From Thiomicrorhabdus sediminis (lineage in GTDB: Bacteria > Pseudomonadota > Gammaproteobacteria > Thiomicrospirales > Thiomicrospiraceae): a stretch of 64,000 bases of DNA. The notes beneath the pieces were generated by a model that ran no database searches, had not been told where the DNA came from, and saw only the letters and a list, made by a program, of their open reading frames with translations. Positions 27,995-37,488 of this stretch are shown in pieces. The position numbers were made by a program, and so were the translations under genes. Numbering within the stretch: the first letter of the stretch is position 1; the number at the start of each line of letters is the position of its first letter. The stretch covers positions 759,630 through 823,629 of the forward strand of contig NZ_CP040602.1 of assembly GCF_005885815.1 (NCBI RefSeq), given 5' to 3'.

Positions 27995-28360
27995 TTATTG
28001 AAATTCGGATGCATTGAAGGTGGTTGTTGAGCCATCGTTAAAAATAACAGTCACTTGTCCAACCGCAGTTACTCGTGCTGTAGCTGGAATTGAAACCTTT
28101 TGACCTGTTGTTTGCGATGTGACTTCAATTGACATTGAAATAAGCCCTTGAGGCGAAACGCTATTGACAGTGATTGTTTGACCATTAATTGTTGCTGCTG
28201 ATCCAGCAACTATAGCGTTTCGAGTTGCACTACTAGCCGAATTTGGTGTAACCGTTGATGAGGTTGGTTGTGATTGATTTGCCGCAGGTTCAGTTCCCGC
28301 AACAGCTACTTGAACTAGGCTGAATAGGGTAAGAGGCAAAACTAGCCATTTCATTTTCAT
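27995..28360 (-). CDS. Small exported protein (121 aa)
   Basis: ATG 28360, chosen because AGGAGA lies 8 bp upstream; a longer in-frame start at 28399 has none. Signal peptide MKMKWLVLPLTLFSLVQVAVAG, then a Ser/Thr/Asn-rich linker and a beta-rich region (TINGQTITVNSVSPQG, VTVIFNDGSTTTFNASEF). No family recognised. Cotranscribed with the upstream beta-barrel gene (44-bp gap) and sharing an almost identical AATTAGGAGAT ribosome site. Possibly exported through or anchored with that partner. Confidence 0.65.
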   Translation of the reverse strand: MKMKWLVLPLTLFSLVQVAVAGTEPAANQSQPTSSTVTPNSASSATRNAIVAGSAATINGQTITVNSVSPQGLISMSIEVTSQTTGQKVSIPATARVTAVGQVTVIFNDGSTTTFNASEFQ

Positions 28361-28404
28361 TTCTAAATCTCCTAATTTTTTAATTTTGGGAACAGGCAAA
28401 CGGC

Positions 28405-29229
28405 TTACCAGCTGAAGCTGTAACCTATGCTTCCGCCAAATTCAGTTTTACCAGTTGCAGTGCCGCCATCAGCTGCATCAACACCATTTACGTTGACAGC
28501 ACTTAAAGTAACAGTCAATGGATACTCTTTCATAGGTACAAATGACAAGCCGCCGCTGACATAATTACCGTTATAGTCCAAAATTAAACCCACCTGACGA
28601 TGCACAGCCAATGCTGCGGCACCGAAAATACCGATTTCACTATCTTTTGTGCCATTGTTTACGTTGGCAAAACGTTCATTGCCCACCCCAACGGTTAAGC
28701 TAAGAGTATATGGATTGAAGGGGTTGGATGATAGGGGTTGGACGTTTGTATAAGCTAGATAAACACTCGGATCCACTTGTTCAAGACCAGCTCCCCATCG
28801 TGCGATATTTTCAGCTCCAAACGAGACTCCTGAGGTCTTACCTACATTGTGACTAAATTTAATTGAACCGGAACCTTGCTCACCAAAACCGGAGTCTTGA
28901 CCATTATTTGTAAGGCTGATTATGTTGAGTTGAAGCTCCATTGCCAGTTTTTCGGTATCTCCAAACCCGGCGCCAACACTTGCTGAACCGTCCAGTTTGT
29001 TGTTTATCGTTGTGGTTCCACCTACCGAAAAGTACATTTGGCCGCTGCTAGCGGCGAAGCCTGTTGGTACGCCAATTCCAATTCCAGGTGCCGATTTTGG
29101 GGCTGTTAAAAGAGCAGCAATCAATCGTTTTTGATCGTCTGACAACTCAAATTGAGCGGCACTAGCATTCCCTGTACTTGCAAGAACTCCAGCAGTTGCA
29201 AGTACAAGAGCAGACAGTTTCTTATTCAT
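28405..29229 (-). CDS. Predicted outer membrane beta-barrel protein (274 aa)
   Basis: Signal peptide with cleavage after STGNASA, then a short helical segment and a long run of alternating polar/hydrophobic strands rich in Gly and aromatic residues (MYFSVGGTTTI, YTLSLTVGVGNERF, VGLILDYNGNYVSGG). The C-terminal IGYSFSW ends in an aromatic residue, the usual assembly signal. No sequence family recognised. Good AGGAGATGAT site before the ATG. It heads a two-gene operon adjacent to the island's right att site. Confidence 0.65.
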   Translation of the reverse strand: MNKKLSALVLATAGVLASTGNASAAQFELSDDQKRLIAALLTAPKSAPGIGIGVPTGFAASSGQMYFSVGGTTTINNKLDGSASVGAGFGDTEKLAMELQLNIISLTNNGQDSGFGEQGSGSIKFSHNVGKTSGVSFGAENIARWGAGLEQVDPSVYLAYTNVQPLSSNPFNPYTLSLTVGVGNERFANVNNGTKDSEIGIFGAAALAVHRQVGLILDYNGNYVSGGLSFVPMKEYPLTVTLSAVNVNGVDAADGGTATGKTEFGGSIGYSFSW

Positions 29230-29257
29230 ATCATCTCCTAATTGGTTTTATCGTTGA

Positions 29258-29287
29258 TTTATAACTTAATGATTTGAATTCTATCAA
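29258..29287 (-). promoter_or_regulatory. Candidate sigma-70 promoter of the barrel gene
   Basis: On the minus strand TTGATA, 18-bp spacer, TATAAA, about 29 bp before the ATG. Confidence 0.45.
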
Positions 29288-29536
29288 CAAAAAGTGGCGG
29301 TGTAGTTTTTTTTACAAAAAAGTGCAGTCTTGGATAACTGAGTATGCGAATCTGGAAAGGGAGGGAGTCTAAAGTGACTCTAACGCTAGGTTTTGAACTA
29401 AGAAATTGGGTACAAAGTTTTGGTTACCGTTTGATATACAAGGATACTCAGAAAATACTAAGTAGCGTTAAGTGGGATAAAGTTTGTCAAAAATAGTTGA
29501 GAGTGTATTTAAGTTGTTGAAATTATTGAAAATAGC

Positions 29537-29585
<49 letters not shown>

Positions 29586-29590
29586 CATAT

Positions 29591-29638
29591 AAACCAGTGT
29601 TTTCAATGGTTTAGCGGATATTGAACACTGGTTTTTTT
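29591..29638 (+). terminator. Terminator after attR
   Basis: Perfect 11-bp pair AAACCAGTGTT (29591-29601) and AACACTGGTTT (29624-29634) followed by a T run. By position it is the counterpart of 16601-16648 and probably ended the original tRNA-fMet transcript or an older integrase. Confidence 0.8.
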
Positions 29639-29640
29639 CG

Positions 29641-29790
29641 CTCAAATTTTGGCTTTGTGCCAATTTTGTGCCATTTATGACGTATTGTGCCAAGTAATCT
29701 ACACTGAAGTGGGCATAGCGTTTAACCATCTTATAGTTGGTGGCCAATCACCTTTTATAGGATTCCTTGTTGAACAAAGGATGTCGGCGA
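29641..29790 (-). pseudogene. Fossil of a second tRNA-fMet integrase (C terminus)
   Basis: Reads YKMVKRYAHFSVDYLAQYV against YKMVKRYAHFSHQHLKQFV of the intact integrase, including the catalytic Tyr. Upstream the DNA still aligns (GTTCAACAAGGAATCCT against GTTCAACGAGGAACGCCT) but with frame breaks and a deletion. It lies immediately outside attR in the position an integrase would take in an earlier island at the same site. Confidence 0.8.
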
Positions 29791-29829
29791 TTCCCCTCAT
29801 AAGAAGATAACACTTGATTTTCTTTTTAG

Positions 29830-31794
29830 TTAGCCACCGGAGCTGATTCCGATGTATTTATCTACTAGCTCATTTAATACAGCAATGTCGAGCGGCTTTG
29901 TTAAATACTCATTAAAACCGGCCGCCAATCCCTTTTTTATATCATCTGGCATAGCATTGGCTGTAATTGCAAATACCGGGATATGTCTAATGTCTTGATT
30001 TTGCCTGATGATATTTAGAACTTGATAGCCATTCATGGAAGGCATGTTTATATCTAAGAGAATCAAGCTCGGTTTATTTTCAATCGCCAGTTCTATGCCG
30101 ACTTCAGGAAGGTGAGCTGTATGTAACTTAATATAGTTTTTGGGTTTTAAAGCACGACTAACAAGTTTGATGTTGGCAGGATTGTCTTCAATGTACAAAA
30201 CATGAAACTTTCTTTGCTCTGAAGCATGATCAATTCCTTCACCATTGGTGGAAATGTCAGAATTGGTTATCTCCTTATCGACTTTTGCATTTTCGGCTGG
30301 TAATTCAATCCAAAAAGTAGTGCCTTTGCCTAGTTCGGTTTCTACACCAATATTACCTTCCATCAAATCAATGATTTTTTGAGAAATGCTAAGGCCTATT
30401 CCGGTGCCCTCGATTTCACTTTTAGTCATGTTCAGCCGCTCAAATGGTTGGAATAGTAAAGGTATTTGTTCTTTTGAGATTCCTTCCCCGGTATCGATAA
30501 CTTCAAACCTTATTGTATGTTGTGGTTTGTTTTCCTTGATTGTTAGGCTCACCTTGCCATTTTTTCTATTGTATTTAATTCCATTGGAAAGAAGGTTTAA
30601 TAAGACCTGTTTGAGTCTGGTATAGTCAGCTCTAACAGCAAGATCCGTTGTTAACTGATAATCAATTTGAATATCGTGCTTTTGTGCAAAAGGTTTTATC
30701 AAAGAAAAGCATTCTGAGGTAAGCCCTTTGAGGTCGACTGCTTCGATGGACAAGTCAATCTTACCGGCCTCAATTTTAGATAAATCGAGAATATCATTGA
30801 TTAAGTTCAAAAGATGATCTCCCGCCTTTTTTATTTCATTGACATTATCAAGATCATATTTATTCAAAGAGTCGCTTATCTCTAGGATTTGGCTAAATCC
30901 AATGATTGCATTAAGAGGGGTGCGTAATTCATGGCTCATACTTGAAAGGAAATCAGATTTTGCCTGATTTGCATTTTGAGCTTTCATTCTGTCTTGGATT
31001 TCTTGGTTAAGTTTTTCTACGGTATTCGAGAGCCGTTGTGTCCGCTCCTGAACTTTGGCTTCTAAGTTGTCTTTGGCTAACTCTAGCTGATGATTTACTT
31101 CATCCAGTTCTTTATACTGATTCTTAATGATGTTGTCGGCATGCCTAACCAGTAAATAAATAATTATGAAAAGCCCTAAATATTCAATCACAAGAAAAAT
31201 AATATCTTTGTAAAGCTTATTAATTGACTTATCCACTAAATTCGTAACGTCTGAATAGAGTTCGAAAGCCGCAATGATTTCATTGTCTTCATTATGAATA
31301 GGTATATAGGTTTCAACGATTTTCCTATCAAACATTTCACCATAAGAAGTTTGAAAACTGTTTTTTAAAACCAGCTCGCTGCTGGTGTTCGACAGCTTGA
31401 ACACTTCCTCAAGAGATGAGCTATGACTGGGTTTTTTGCCGATTTCGTCTGCAATTGAGGAGTATATGGTTGTAGTATTTTTAGCAAAAATCTTCACTTT
31501 TAAAATAGGATATTGCTTAGAAAATTTACTTAAAATACTGTCAATATTATGTTTTGCTTTATGGTTTCTCAGAAACTCTTGACTGGTATTACTTGAAGAT
31601 AGCAGTTGTTTAATTTCAGGTTCGAGTAGTTTGCCCAAAAAACCTGACAATATGATATTTTCACGTTCACCGAGGTTTTCCAAATTAGACATATCACGGC
31701 TATAAACGCCGGTTCCAAAAATAATCGTAAATACAAGGAAAGCAATACCACCTGTCATTAAAAAATATTTTTTTAACTGGAAATGTTTTTTCAT
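29830..31794 (-). CDS. Hybrid sensor histidine kinase with C-terminal receiver
   Basis: 654 aa. Helix about 12-30, periplasmic sensor to about 205, second helix about 207-228, coiled coil (LEAKVQERTQRL), HisKA with SHELRTPLNAIIGFSQ, HATPase with NLLSNGIKYN, DTGEGIS, GTGIGLSIS, then a receiver with phospho-acceptor Asp in LILLDINMPSMNG. A complete phosphorelay front end without an Hpt domain. It follows the GGDEF-EAL gene by 51 bp, so they likely form an operon. Its kinase core is close to that of the gene at 47619-49067, suggesting duplication. Signal unknown. Confidence 0.92.
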   Translation of the reverse strand: MKKHFQLKKYFLMTGGIAFLVFTIIFGTGVYSRDMSNLENLGERENIILSGFLGKLLEPEIKQLLSSSNTSQEFLRNHKAKHNIDSILSKFSKQYPILKVKIFAKNTTTIYSSIADEIGKKPSHSSSLEEVFKLSNTSSELVLKNSFQTSYGEMFDRKIVETYIPIHNEDNEIIAAFELYSDVTNLVDKSINKLYKDIIFLVIEYLGLFIIIYLLVRHADNIIKNQYKELDEVNHQLELAKDNLEAKVQERTQRLSNTVEKLNQEIQDRMKAQNANQAKSDFLSSMSHELRTPLNAIIGFSQILEISDSLNKYDLDNVNEIKKAGDHLLNLINDILDLSKIEAGKIDLSIEAVDLKGLTSECFSLIKPFAQKHDIQIDYQLTTDLAVRADYTRLKQVLLNLLSNGIKYNRKNGKVSLTIKENKPQHTIRFEVIDTGEGISKEQIPLLFQPFERLNMTKSEIEGTGIGLSISQKIIDLMEGNIGVETELGKGTTFWIELPAENAKVDKEITNSDISTNGEGIDHASEQRKFHVLYIEDNPANIKLVSRALKPKNYIKLHTAHLPEVGIELAIENKPSLILLDINMPSMNGYQVLNIIRQNQDIRHIPVFAITANAMPDDIKKGLAAGFNEYLTKPLDIAVLNELVDKYIGISSGG

Positions 31795-31845
31795 AATCTG
31801 TAGCTTCCCGATTAATTTTTTGCCTTAAATTTTTGCGCTCGTGGT

Positions 31846-34347
31846 TTATTGCATGCTTAAAAGCCGTCTGAATTCTTCTGGGTTAACGGGTTTACTGAAG
31901 TAGTAGCCTTGGACTTGATCACAGCCATAGCTTTTAACTATTTCCATAGCGGTTAGTGTTTCAACGCCTTCGGCAACAGTCGTTAGTCCTAGGCTATGTC
32001 CTAAGTCTATAGTCGAGCGAACAATTTGCTGGTCATTCTCATCTTGCTCGATATCAATAACAAACGATTTATCAATTTTCAACTCCTGAACAGGTAAGCG
32101 CTTGAGATAAGCCAGAGATGAAAACCCTGTTCCGAAATCATCTATGGATATTTTCACCCCGAGTTTGTTCAATTTATTCAATTGGTCAATGGAAAGAGAT
32201 AGGTTTTCCATCATGACATTTTCGGTAATCTCCAACGTTAAAAACTCGTAATTCAGATTGAACTCTTCCATGAATTCTTTGACCTTCGAACATAGGCCAG
32301 TGCTTGCAAGGTCGCGGACTGATAGGTTAACAGAAACGGAAATCGGATAACCTTGTCTATGCCATTTACTGCATTCTGCGATGGATTTTTTGAGTATTTG
32401 TAATGACAGCCTATGAATCACGCCCATTCTTTCTGCGGTTTCGATAACTTTGTCTGGTGGTACATAGCCATGGTTTTTGTGAATGAAACGTAATAATGCT
32501 TCGGCACCACAAATGCTTCCAGTTTCGAGATTTATCTTAGGCTGAAAATTAATCTCGAATTGTTCTAGTTCGAGTGCTTCAAGCAGGTCATTAACCAATA
32601 TGAGCCTGTCTTTGCTATAGACGTTTTGATTAGCATTGTAAAGAGAATAGCCGGTTCGTTTACGTTTGGAGGCGTACATGGCCATATCAGCGCATTGCAA
32701 AATCGTTTCGGCATTCAGGCCGTCGTGAGGAAAACCAGCTATCCCAATGCTTATACTGATGGAGACTTTTTCTCCATTCAAATTGAAAGGATGGGCGATA
32801 TCTTCGATGATTTTTTCAGCTAAAAAGGCAGCCTCTTCCTTGTTTGTATCAGGTAATAGAATAGAAAACTCATCGCCGCCAAGTCTCGCTAAAGTATCCG
32901 ATTTACGTATTAAGCGCTTAACCCTCTTTGAGACCTCAATCAGCAAAGAGTCCCCTGAGGCGTGTCCGAGCGTGTCGTTAATATCCTTGAAATAATCCAA
33001 ATCCATGATGAACAGTGAAAAGGTTGAATGCTGTCTTTCCGAGGAAAGTAACTGATATTCGATACGTTGGTTTAATGAAAAACGATTTGGAAGGCCTGTC
33101 AAGTGGTCGTGAAGTGCTTGATGTTCCAGCTCGTTTTGTCTTGCGGAGACTTCATTATCCATTTCAACGAAAGCTTCAATGAGTCGGGCCATCTCTTTCG
33201 TTTTTGCCGGTTTTATTTTCGGTAAAGTCACTTCTAATGCGCGTGAGCGTAATGCCTGAGTGACTCTATCAATAGGTTTGAAAATGGCCCATTCCATCGA
33301 TAATAGAATGAAACTGATGATGATTAGATATAAGCTGATGATCCCGTAAATCAAATAATTGAAAAATGCATCGCTTTTCGATAATTGATTATCTAGGTTT
33401 TGTTTTTCATCTCTTAATACCTTTTCAAGCTGGTTACAAAGGATTGTGATGTTGGTAATGAGTGGCAGAATATCATTTTGCATAATCATGGCATCTGATC
33501 GCCATTGATTATTTTCGGACAGGTTTCGCATCTGTAAAAAATTGTCGATCCAGTCTTCTGATATCTTGTGGATGGATTTTACTGTCGGTAAACCTTCAAA
33601 GCTGTCTTCTTCAGCATAAAACTTTTCAAGTTGATTGAGATTCTTTTTAAACAGTTCATACATATCGGCGAGACTGCTTCCCTGTTGTTGAAGTATTTCG
33701 GTGGTAAATGAAGCCAGGCGGTTAACCATGTAGATTCGGGTCTGGGAAATGGCTTCAGACCAAAGAGTACGAGTTTTCAATAAAAGAGGGTAAAGTTCTT
33801 CATTGGTCGGTTTGAGGCTTTCAGATTCGATTTCCAATATTAAAATCTCGAACCCCGATTTAATGTTGTCTTGTTGAACCTCCATGATATTGGCTGAAAT
33901 ATCCATTGCAGGGTACTGTTTGTTGATATCCAGTCGATACTCTATGAGGCGTTTTATCTCTTTGTTGAGTTTTTCGAAATTTAGCTTAATCGGATTTACG
34001 GTATTCGCTAAGTCAACATGATATGGATGTGTGGATTCATTGAGTTGGTTAAGCGAGTCGATGGATTCTGAGGTATAAATATCGATATTTTGAGTTAAGT
34101 GCTGGTTAAGGGGATCAAGAAGGAAGTGGTTGATGTCTCCATTAATGTGTAAAAGATAATCTCTGACCTCTTTGAGGTTGGCTTGTTCATTCAAAACACC
34201 TTCATACCCTCGATTAACAGTGTTTTTTGTATTCAGTGCCTTAAAGTAGGCTGCAGTGATTGCCGCAATAACCAAAAGGCCGATTACTATGTTGAGCAAT
34301 ACGTAACGTTTTCTTAGGCTGGGTAGTTTTTTTTGTGAAGTACTCAT
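31846..34347 (-). CDS. Membrane GGDEF-EAL c-di-GMP protein
   Basis: 833 aa. Helices about 14-32 and 335-355 flank a large all-helical periplasmic sensor. Then a HAMP-like segment, a GGDEF domain with intact RLGGDEF (about residue 487) and an EAL domain with intact GAEALLRF (about 616), LEITENVMM and DDFGTGFSSLAYLKRLP. Both active sites look complete, so synthesis and hydrolysis of c-di-GMP are possible; which prevails cannot be read from sequence. Leads an operon with the hybrid kinase downstream. Confidence 0.93.
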   Translation of the reverse strand: MSTSQKKLPSLRKRYVLLNIVIGLLVIAAITAAYFKALNTKNTVNRGYEGVLNEQANLKEVRDYLLHINGDINHFLLDPLNQHLTQNIDIYTSESIDSLNQLNESTHPYHVDLANTVNPIKLNFEKLNKEIKRLIEYRLDINKQYPAMDISANIMEVQQDNIKSGFEILILEIESESLKPTNEELYPLLLKTRTLWSEAISQTRIYMVNRLASFTTEILQQQGSSLADMYELFKKNLNQLEKFYAEEDSFEGLPTVKSIHKISEDWIDNFLQMRNLSENNQWRSDAMIMQNDILPLITNITILCNQLEKVLRDEKQNLDNQLSKSDAFFNYLIYGIISLYLIIISFILLSMEWAIFKPIDRVTQALRSRALEVTLPKIKPAKTKEMARLIEAFVEMDNEVSARQNELEHQALHDHLTGLPNRFSLNQRIEYQLLSSERQHSTFSLFIMDLDYFKDINDTLGHASGDSLLIEVSKRVKRLIRKSDTLARLGGDEFSILLPDTNKEEAAFLAEKIIEDIAHPFNLNGEKVSISISIGIAGFPHDGLNAETILQCADMAMYASKRKRTGYSLYNANQNVYSKDRLILVNDLLEALELEQFEINFQPKINLETGSICGAEALLRFIHKNHGYVPPDKVIETAERMGVIHRLSLQILKKSIAECSKWHRQGYPISVSVNLSVRDLASTGLCSKVKEFMEEFNLNYEFLTLEITENVMMENLSLSIDQLNKLNKLGVKISIDDFGTGFSSLAYLKRLPVQELKIDKSFVIDIEQDENDQQIVRSTIDLGHSLGLTTVAEGVETLTAMEIVKSYGCDQVQGYYFSKPVNPEEFRRLLSMQ

Positions 34348-34547
34348 AAATCATCGTTGGGTAAGCTAAATCAAGTTTAGCGTATTTAAGTTATATTCTC
34401 TTTTGGATTCTTGTAATAGAGGGCTAAACATGAACGAATAATCTATGTTCGTGCTTACATTCTAGTACTTAATTAGAGTCTGCATTATAAAAACTCTAAA
34501 TGTCTGTATTCATTTAATAATTTCATGGGAAGGCCTTATATCAAATG

Positions 34548-34588
34548 GGTATGGGCAAAACATCGCACTTTTGCCCATACCTTTTTTT
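34548..34588 (+). terminator. Strong hairpin between copB and the GGDEF-EAL gene
   Basis: Perfect 13-bp arms GGTATGGGCAAAA and TTTTGCCCATACC, 8-nt loop, then seven T on the plus strand. Both neighbouring genes run on the minus strand, where the hairpin is preceded rather than followed by the tract, so it would end plus-strand transcripts best. Confidence 0.65.
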
Positions 34589-34595
34589 AATCAAA

Positions 34596-35312
34596 TCAGA
34601 ACCAGAAACGCACCCCGGCAACGACGCTTGCTTCTTGTTCTTTGCCGCCTTCTGCTTTGACGTAATCTGCAGTTGTGCCAAAGAACTGGTTATAGGTTAG
34701 GCCGATATAAGGCGCAAATTTGCGCGTGATTTCGTAACGCAGACGCAACCCGATATTTAGCTTAGATAAGCCGGAGCCCATCCGCATTTGTTCGTTATCA
34801 AAGGAGTAGGCACTCAAGGCGATACTGGGTGTGAGTACCCATTTTTGAGTAAATAAAGCCTCATATTCGGATTCTAGGCGTAAACCCAAACCGTCAGAAC
34901 TTGCCAGCAACAGAGCATTGGTTTCAAAGAAGTAAGGCGCTAAACCCTGTATACCGATTGCCGCCCAGGTCTGATTGGATTCCGGCGTGGTGTCATATGC
35001 CACGCCAAGCTGTAAATCCCAAAACTTTTCGACTGGAGTTGAGTACAACAGTTGGTTTTCAGACTCTATTTCTCCGTGTGCGCTTTCGCCTTCGGATTTA
35101 ATGTATAGCTTATGCCAGTCTTTTCCGACCCAGGCCGTGGCAGCCCAGGCCGTAGGGTTGTTATCCTGGTTACTGACTTCTAGGTTATCCATTAAAAAAT
35201 AAGCCAATAACGGATCCCTTTCTCCGCCCGCTTGCGCATTAACGGTCATGATGGTCATGGCAAAGATTGATTGAAAAAAAATTGTGGCCGGTTTTTTGAT
35301 TAAGTATTTCAT
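34596..35312 (-). CDS. copB: Copper resistance outer membrane protein CopB
   Basis: 238 aa with signal peptide (cleavage near NAQAGG). The CopB family core is clear: WAATAWVGKDWHKLYIKSEGE, LLYSTPVEKFWDLQLGVAYD, and the barrel strands SKLNIGLRLRYEITRKFAPYIGL ending in GVRFWF. CopB is an outer membrane beta-barrel linked to copper tolerance. It lacks the long Met/His-rich N-terminal region many homologues carry. 25 bp after copA in the same operon. Confidence 0.92.
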   Translation of the reverse strand: MKYLIKKPATIFFQSIFAMTIMTVNAQAGGERDPLLAYFLMDNLEVSNQDNNPTAWAATAWVGKDWHKLYIKSEGESAHGEIESENQLLYSTPVEKFWDLQLGVAYDTTPESNQTWAAIGIQGLAPYFFETNALLLASSDGLGLRLESEYEALFTQKWVLTPSIALSAYSFDNEQMRMGSGLSKLNIGLRLRYEITRKFAPYIGLTYNQFFGTTADYVKAEGGKEQEASVVAGVRFWF

Positions 35313-35337
35313 GATGTCTTTCCTTGAATTCTGTCGA

Positions 35338-37365
35338 TTATCGAATTTGTACGCGTCTAAACATGCCCATCATGTGATACAGCATGTGACAGTGGAATGC
35401 CCAATCACCGCGTGCATCCATGGTGACTCTATAGCTGATTTTGGCACCGGGTTGAACCACTATCGTGTGCTTTCTAGGAATGTGGTTCTCATCCCCTGTT
35501 TCCAAATCGCTCCAGACGCCGTGTAAATGCATTGGGTGATTCATCATGGTGTCGTTAATAAAGGTGATACGGATTCGTTCACCGTATTGAAACTTTAACG
35601 GCGGCGCTTCATCAAAAGGAATGCCGTCAATTGACCACATGTAACGTTCCATGTTTCCTGTCAAGTGGAGAACAAGCTCTTTGGTGGGTTTTGGCTCGTG
35701 GCGGGTAGGGTACAGGTTTTTAAGGTCTGCATAGGTTAACACCTTGCGACCGTTGTTACGTAGCCCGACCCCAGGATCGTCCAAGCGATAGCTGGCACCG
35801 GTTGCACGCATATCAATCTGCGGACCTTCTTTTCTGGGAACCTCTATTTGTGGGAGGTTTGGGTTCATATTCATTGGCATCATAATGGAATCGAGATCTA
35901 CATTCATGGCTTGTGCGCTGTGTGAATGAGCGGAGTGATCGACATCACTGACATCCATGCCCATTTGCATTTGTTCAGACGCTAAGGCGTGACGGTAATC
36001 GGGCGATGAATATGAGCTTTTCGACATGTCATGACCTGAATGATCGATGGCATTATTGTTCATCGTTTCCATGTTGTGGCCTGAGGAGTCCATGGGGTTA
36101 TCACTCATCGATCCCATGTCGTGACCGGAGTGGTCGGTGGCAGTATCATTCATTGAGCCCATATCATGACCCGAATGATCCATGCCCTGCATATCGCTAT
36201 GATCCATTCCCATATCGGTCATGGTTAGAATCGGTAACGGATCCATTTCTGGAGCCTCTGCTATTTGGCTGGTATCGGTTGTCAGGGAGCCAATAGCGTA
36301 TCCGGTGCGATCTATAGACTGGGCAAAGATAGCATAGGCGGTTTGTTTGGCTTCAGGTTCGATAATGACATCGTAGGTTTCGGCGACACCAATCCTAAAC
36401 TCATCGACTTGCACAGGTTGAATCAAATTACCGTCGGCGGCAATAACCGTCATTTTTAGGCCTGGAATGCGAACATCAAAAAACGTCATCGCTGCGGCAT
36501 TGATAAAGCGTAAACGCACTTTTTTACCGGCTTCTATTTGAGCACGCCAATGGGCATTCGGGGATAAGCCATTCATCAAATAGGTATAGGTGGCACCGGA
36601 CACATCAGATATATCGCGATCAGTCATTTTCATGGTATTCCACATCTTTCTGTTTTCCCACGCCTTAGAAAAACCGAATTGCGAGATTTCGTCAAAAAAA
36701 TCGCCGACCGTTCTTTGCCCGATATTATAAAAATCCCCCATTTTTTTGAGATTGGCATAGATGGTTTCAGGAGCCGTGTCTGACCAATCGGAAAGTTGCA
36801 CGACATAGTCATAGTCGGAATGGACAGGTTCGCTCTTTCTTGGCAGGACGACGATTGCACCGTACACACCGGTCTGTTCTTGGTATTCCGAGTGGCTGTG
36901 ATACCAGTAGGTTCCGGTTTGTTGAAGGGTAAATTGGTAAGTGTAGGTTTCGCCTGGCTTGATGCCATCAAAACTGAAACCTGGCACACCATCCATATGG
37001 GTTGGCAGGATTATGCCATGCCAATGAATGGATGAGTCGACATCCAATTCGTTTTTGACCCTTAAGGTAACGGTGTCTCCCTCTCTAAACACTAATGTGG
37101 GTGCAGGCAAGGAACCATTGATCAGGGTGGCGATTCGCGTTTTTCCGGTAATATTGACACGTTTTTCGGCAATGGTTAAATCAAACTCGGTACCGCTTAA
37201 TAGCGTTTGCTGAGAATAAAATTCCTCAGTGTTGCGGGAGATAAATTCATCTTCGGCCAAGGCATTGGGAATTCGTGCTCCCACTGCGGCGGCGGTAGTG
37301 GCTACAGCCATACCATGAACAAATTTACGTCGTGATAATTGAGTGTTATGAATAGTCGTCTTCAT
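35338..37365 (-). CDS. copA: Multicopper oxidase CopA (copper resistance)
   Basis: 675 aa periplasmic oxidase, likely oxidising Cu(I). Tat signal RRKFVHGMAVATTAAAVGA. Type 1-3 copper ligands: HWHGI, YWYHSHSEYQ, HPMHLHGVW and HCHMLYHMMGMF. Between the second and third cupredoxin domains is a Met/His-rich stretch with imperfect 15-residue repeats (DHSGHDMGSM), expected to bind excess copper. AGGAGTTAGGTC lies before the ATG. Middle gene of an operon with a leader gene and copB. Confidence 0.96.
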   Translation of the reverse strand: MKTTIHNTQLSRRKFVHGMAVATTAAAVGARIPNALAEDEFISRNTEEFYSQQTLLSGTEFDLTIAEKRVNITGKTRIATLINGSLPAPTLVFREGDTVTLRVKNELDVDSSIHWHGIILPTHMDGVPGFSFDGIKPGETYTYQFTLQQTGTYWYHSHSEYQEQTGVYGAIVVLPRKSEPVHSDYDYVVQLSDWSDTAPETIYANLKKMGDFYNIGQRTVGDFFDEISQFGFSKAWENRKMWNTMKMTDRDISDVSGATYTYLMNGLSPNAHWRAQIEAGKKVRLRFINAAAMTFFDVRIPGLKMTVIAADGNLIQPVQVDEFRIGVAETYDVIIEPEAKQTAYAIFAQSIDRTGYAIGSLTTDTSQIAEAPEMDPLPILTMTDMGMDHSDMQGMDHSGHDMGSMNDTATDHSGHDMGSMSDNPMDSSGHNMETMNNNAIDHSGHDMSKSSYSSPDYRHALASEQMQMGMDVSDVDHSAHSHSAQAMNVDLDSIMMPMNMNPNLPQIEVPRKEGPQIDMRATGASYRLDDPGVGLRNNGRKVLTYADLKNLYPTRHEPKPTKELVLHLTGNMERYMWSIDGIPFDEAPPLKFQYGERIRITFINDTMMNHPMHLHGVWSDLETGDENHIPRKHTIVVQPGAKISYRVTMDARGDWAFHCHMLYHMMGMFRRVQIR
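36013..36183 (-). repeat. 45-bp tandem repeats in copA (Met/His-rich units)
   Basis: Three full and one partial unit encoding variants of MDHSGHDMGSMNDTA (36183-36139, 36138-36094, 36093-36049, then to 36013). Units differ at several codons, for example DSSGHNMETMNNN in unit 3. Confidence 0.8.
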
Positions 37366-37488
37366 GACCTAACTCCTTAAAAGCAAAATATATGAAATTC
37401 AATTAATGGTCTTAAGGCGAAAAATTGGATTGTTGCTATTTGCTTAAAGTGGGTAAGCAGATAGTTTCAGTCTGGGTTTTAGCGCCTC

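Noticed and set aside
36013-36183. Possible CRISPR-like array.
   Set aside because: The units are in-frame coding repeats with no unique spacers. No CRISPR array or cas gene was seen anywhere in the window.
36006-36296. Plus-strand frame opposite the copA repeats.
   Set aside because: Antisense shadow of the repetitive Met/His-coding DNA.
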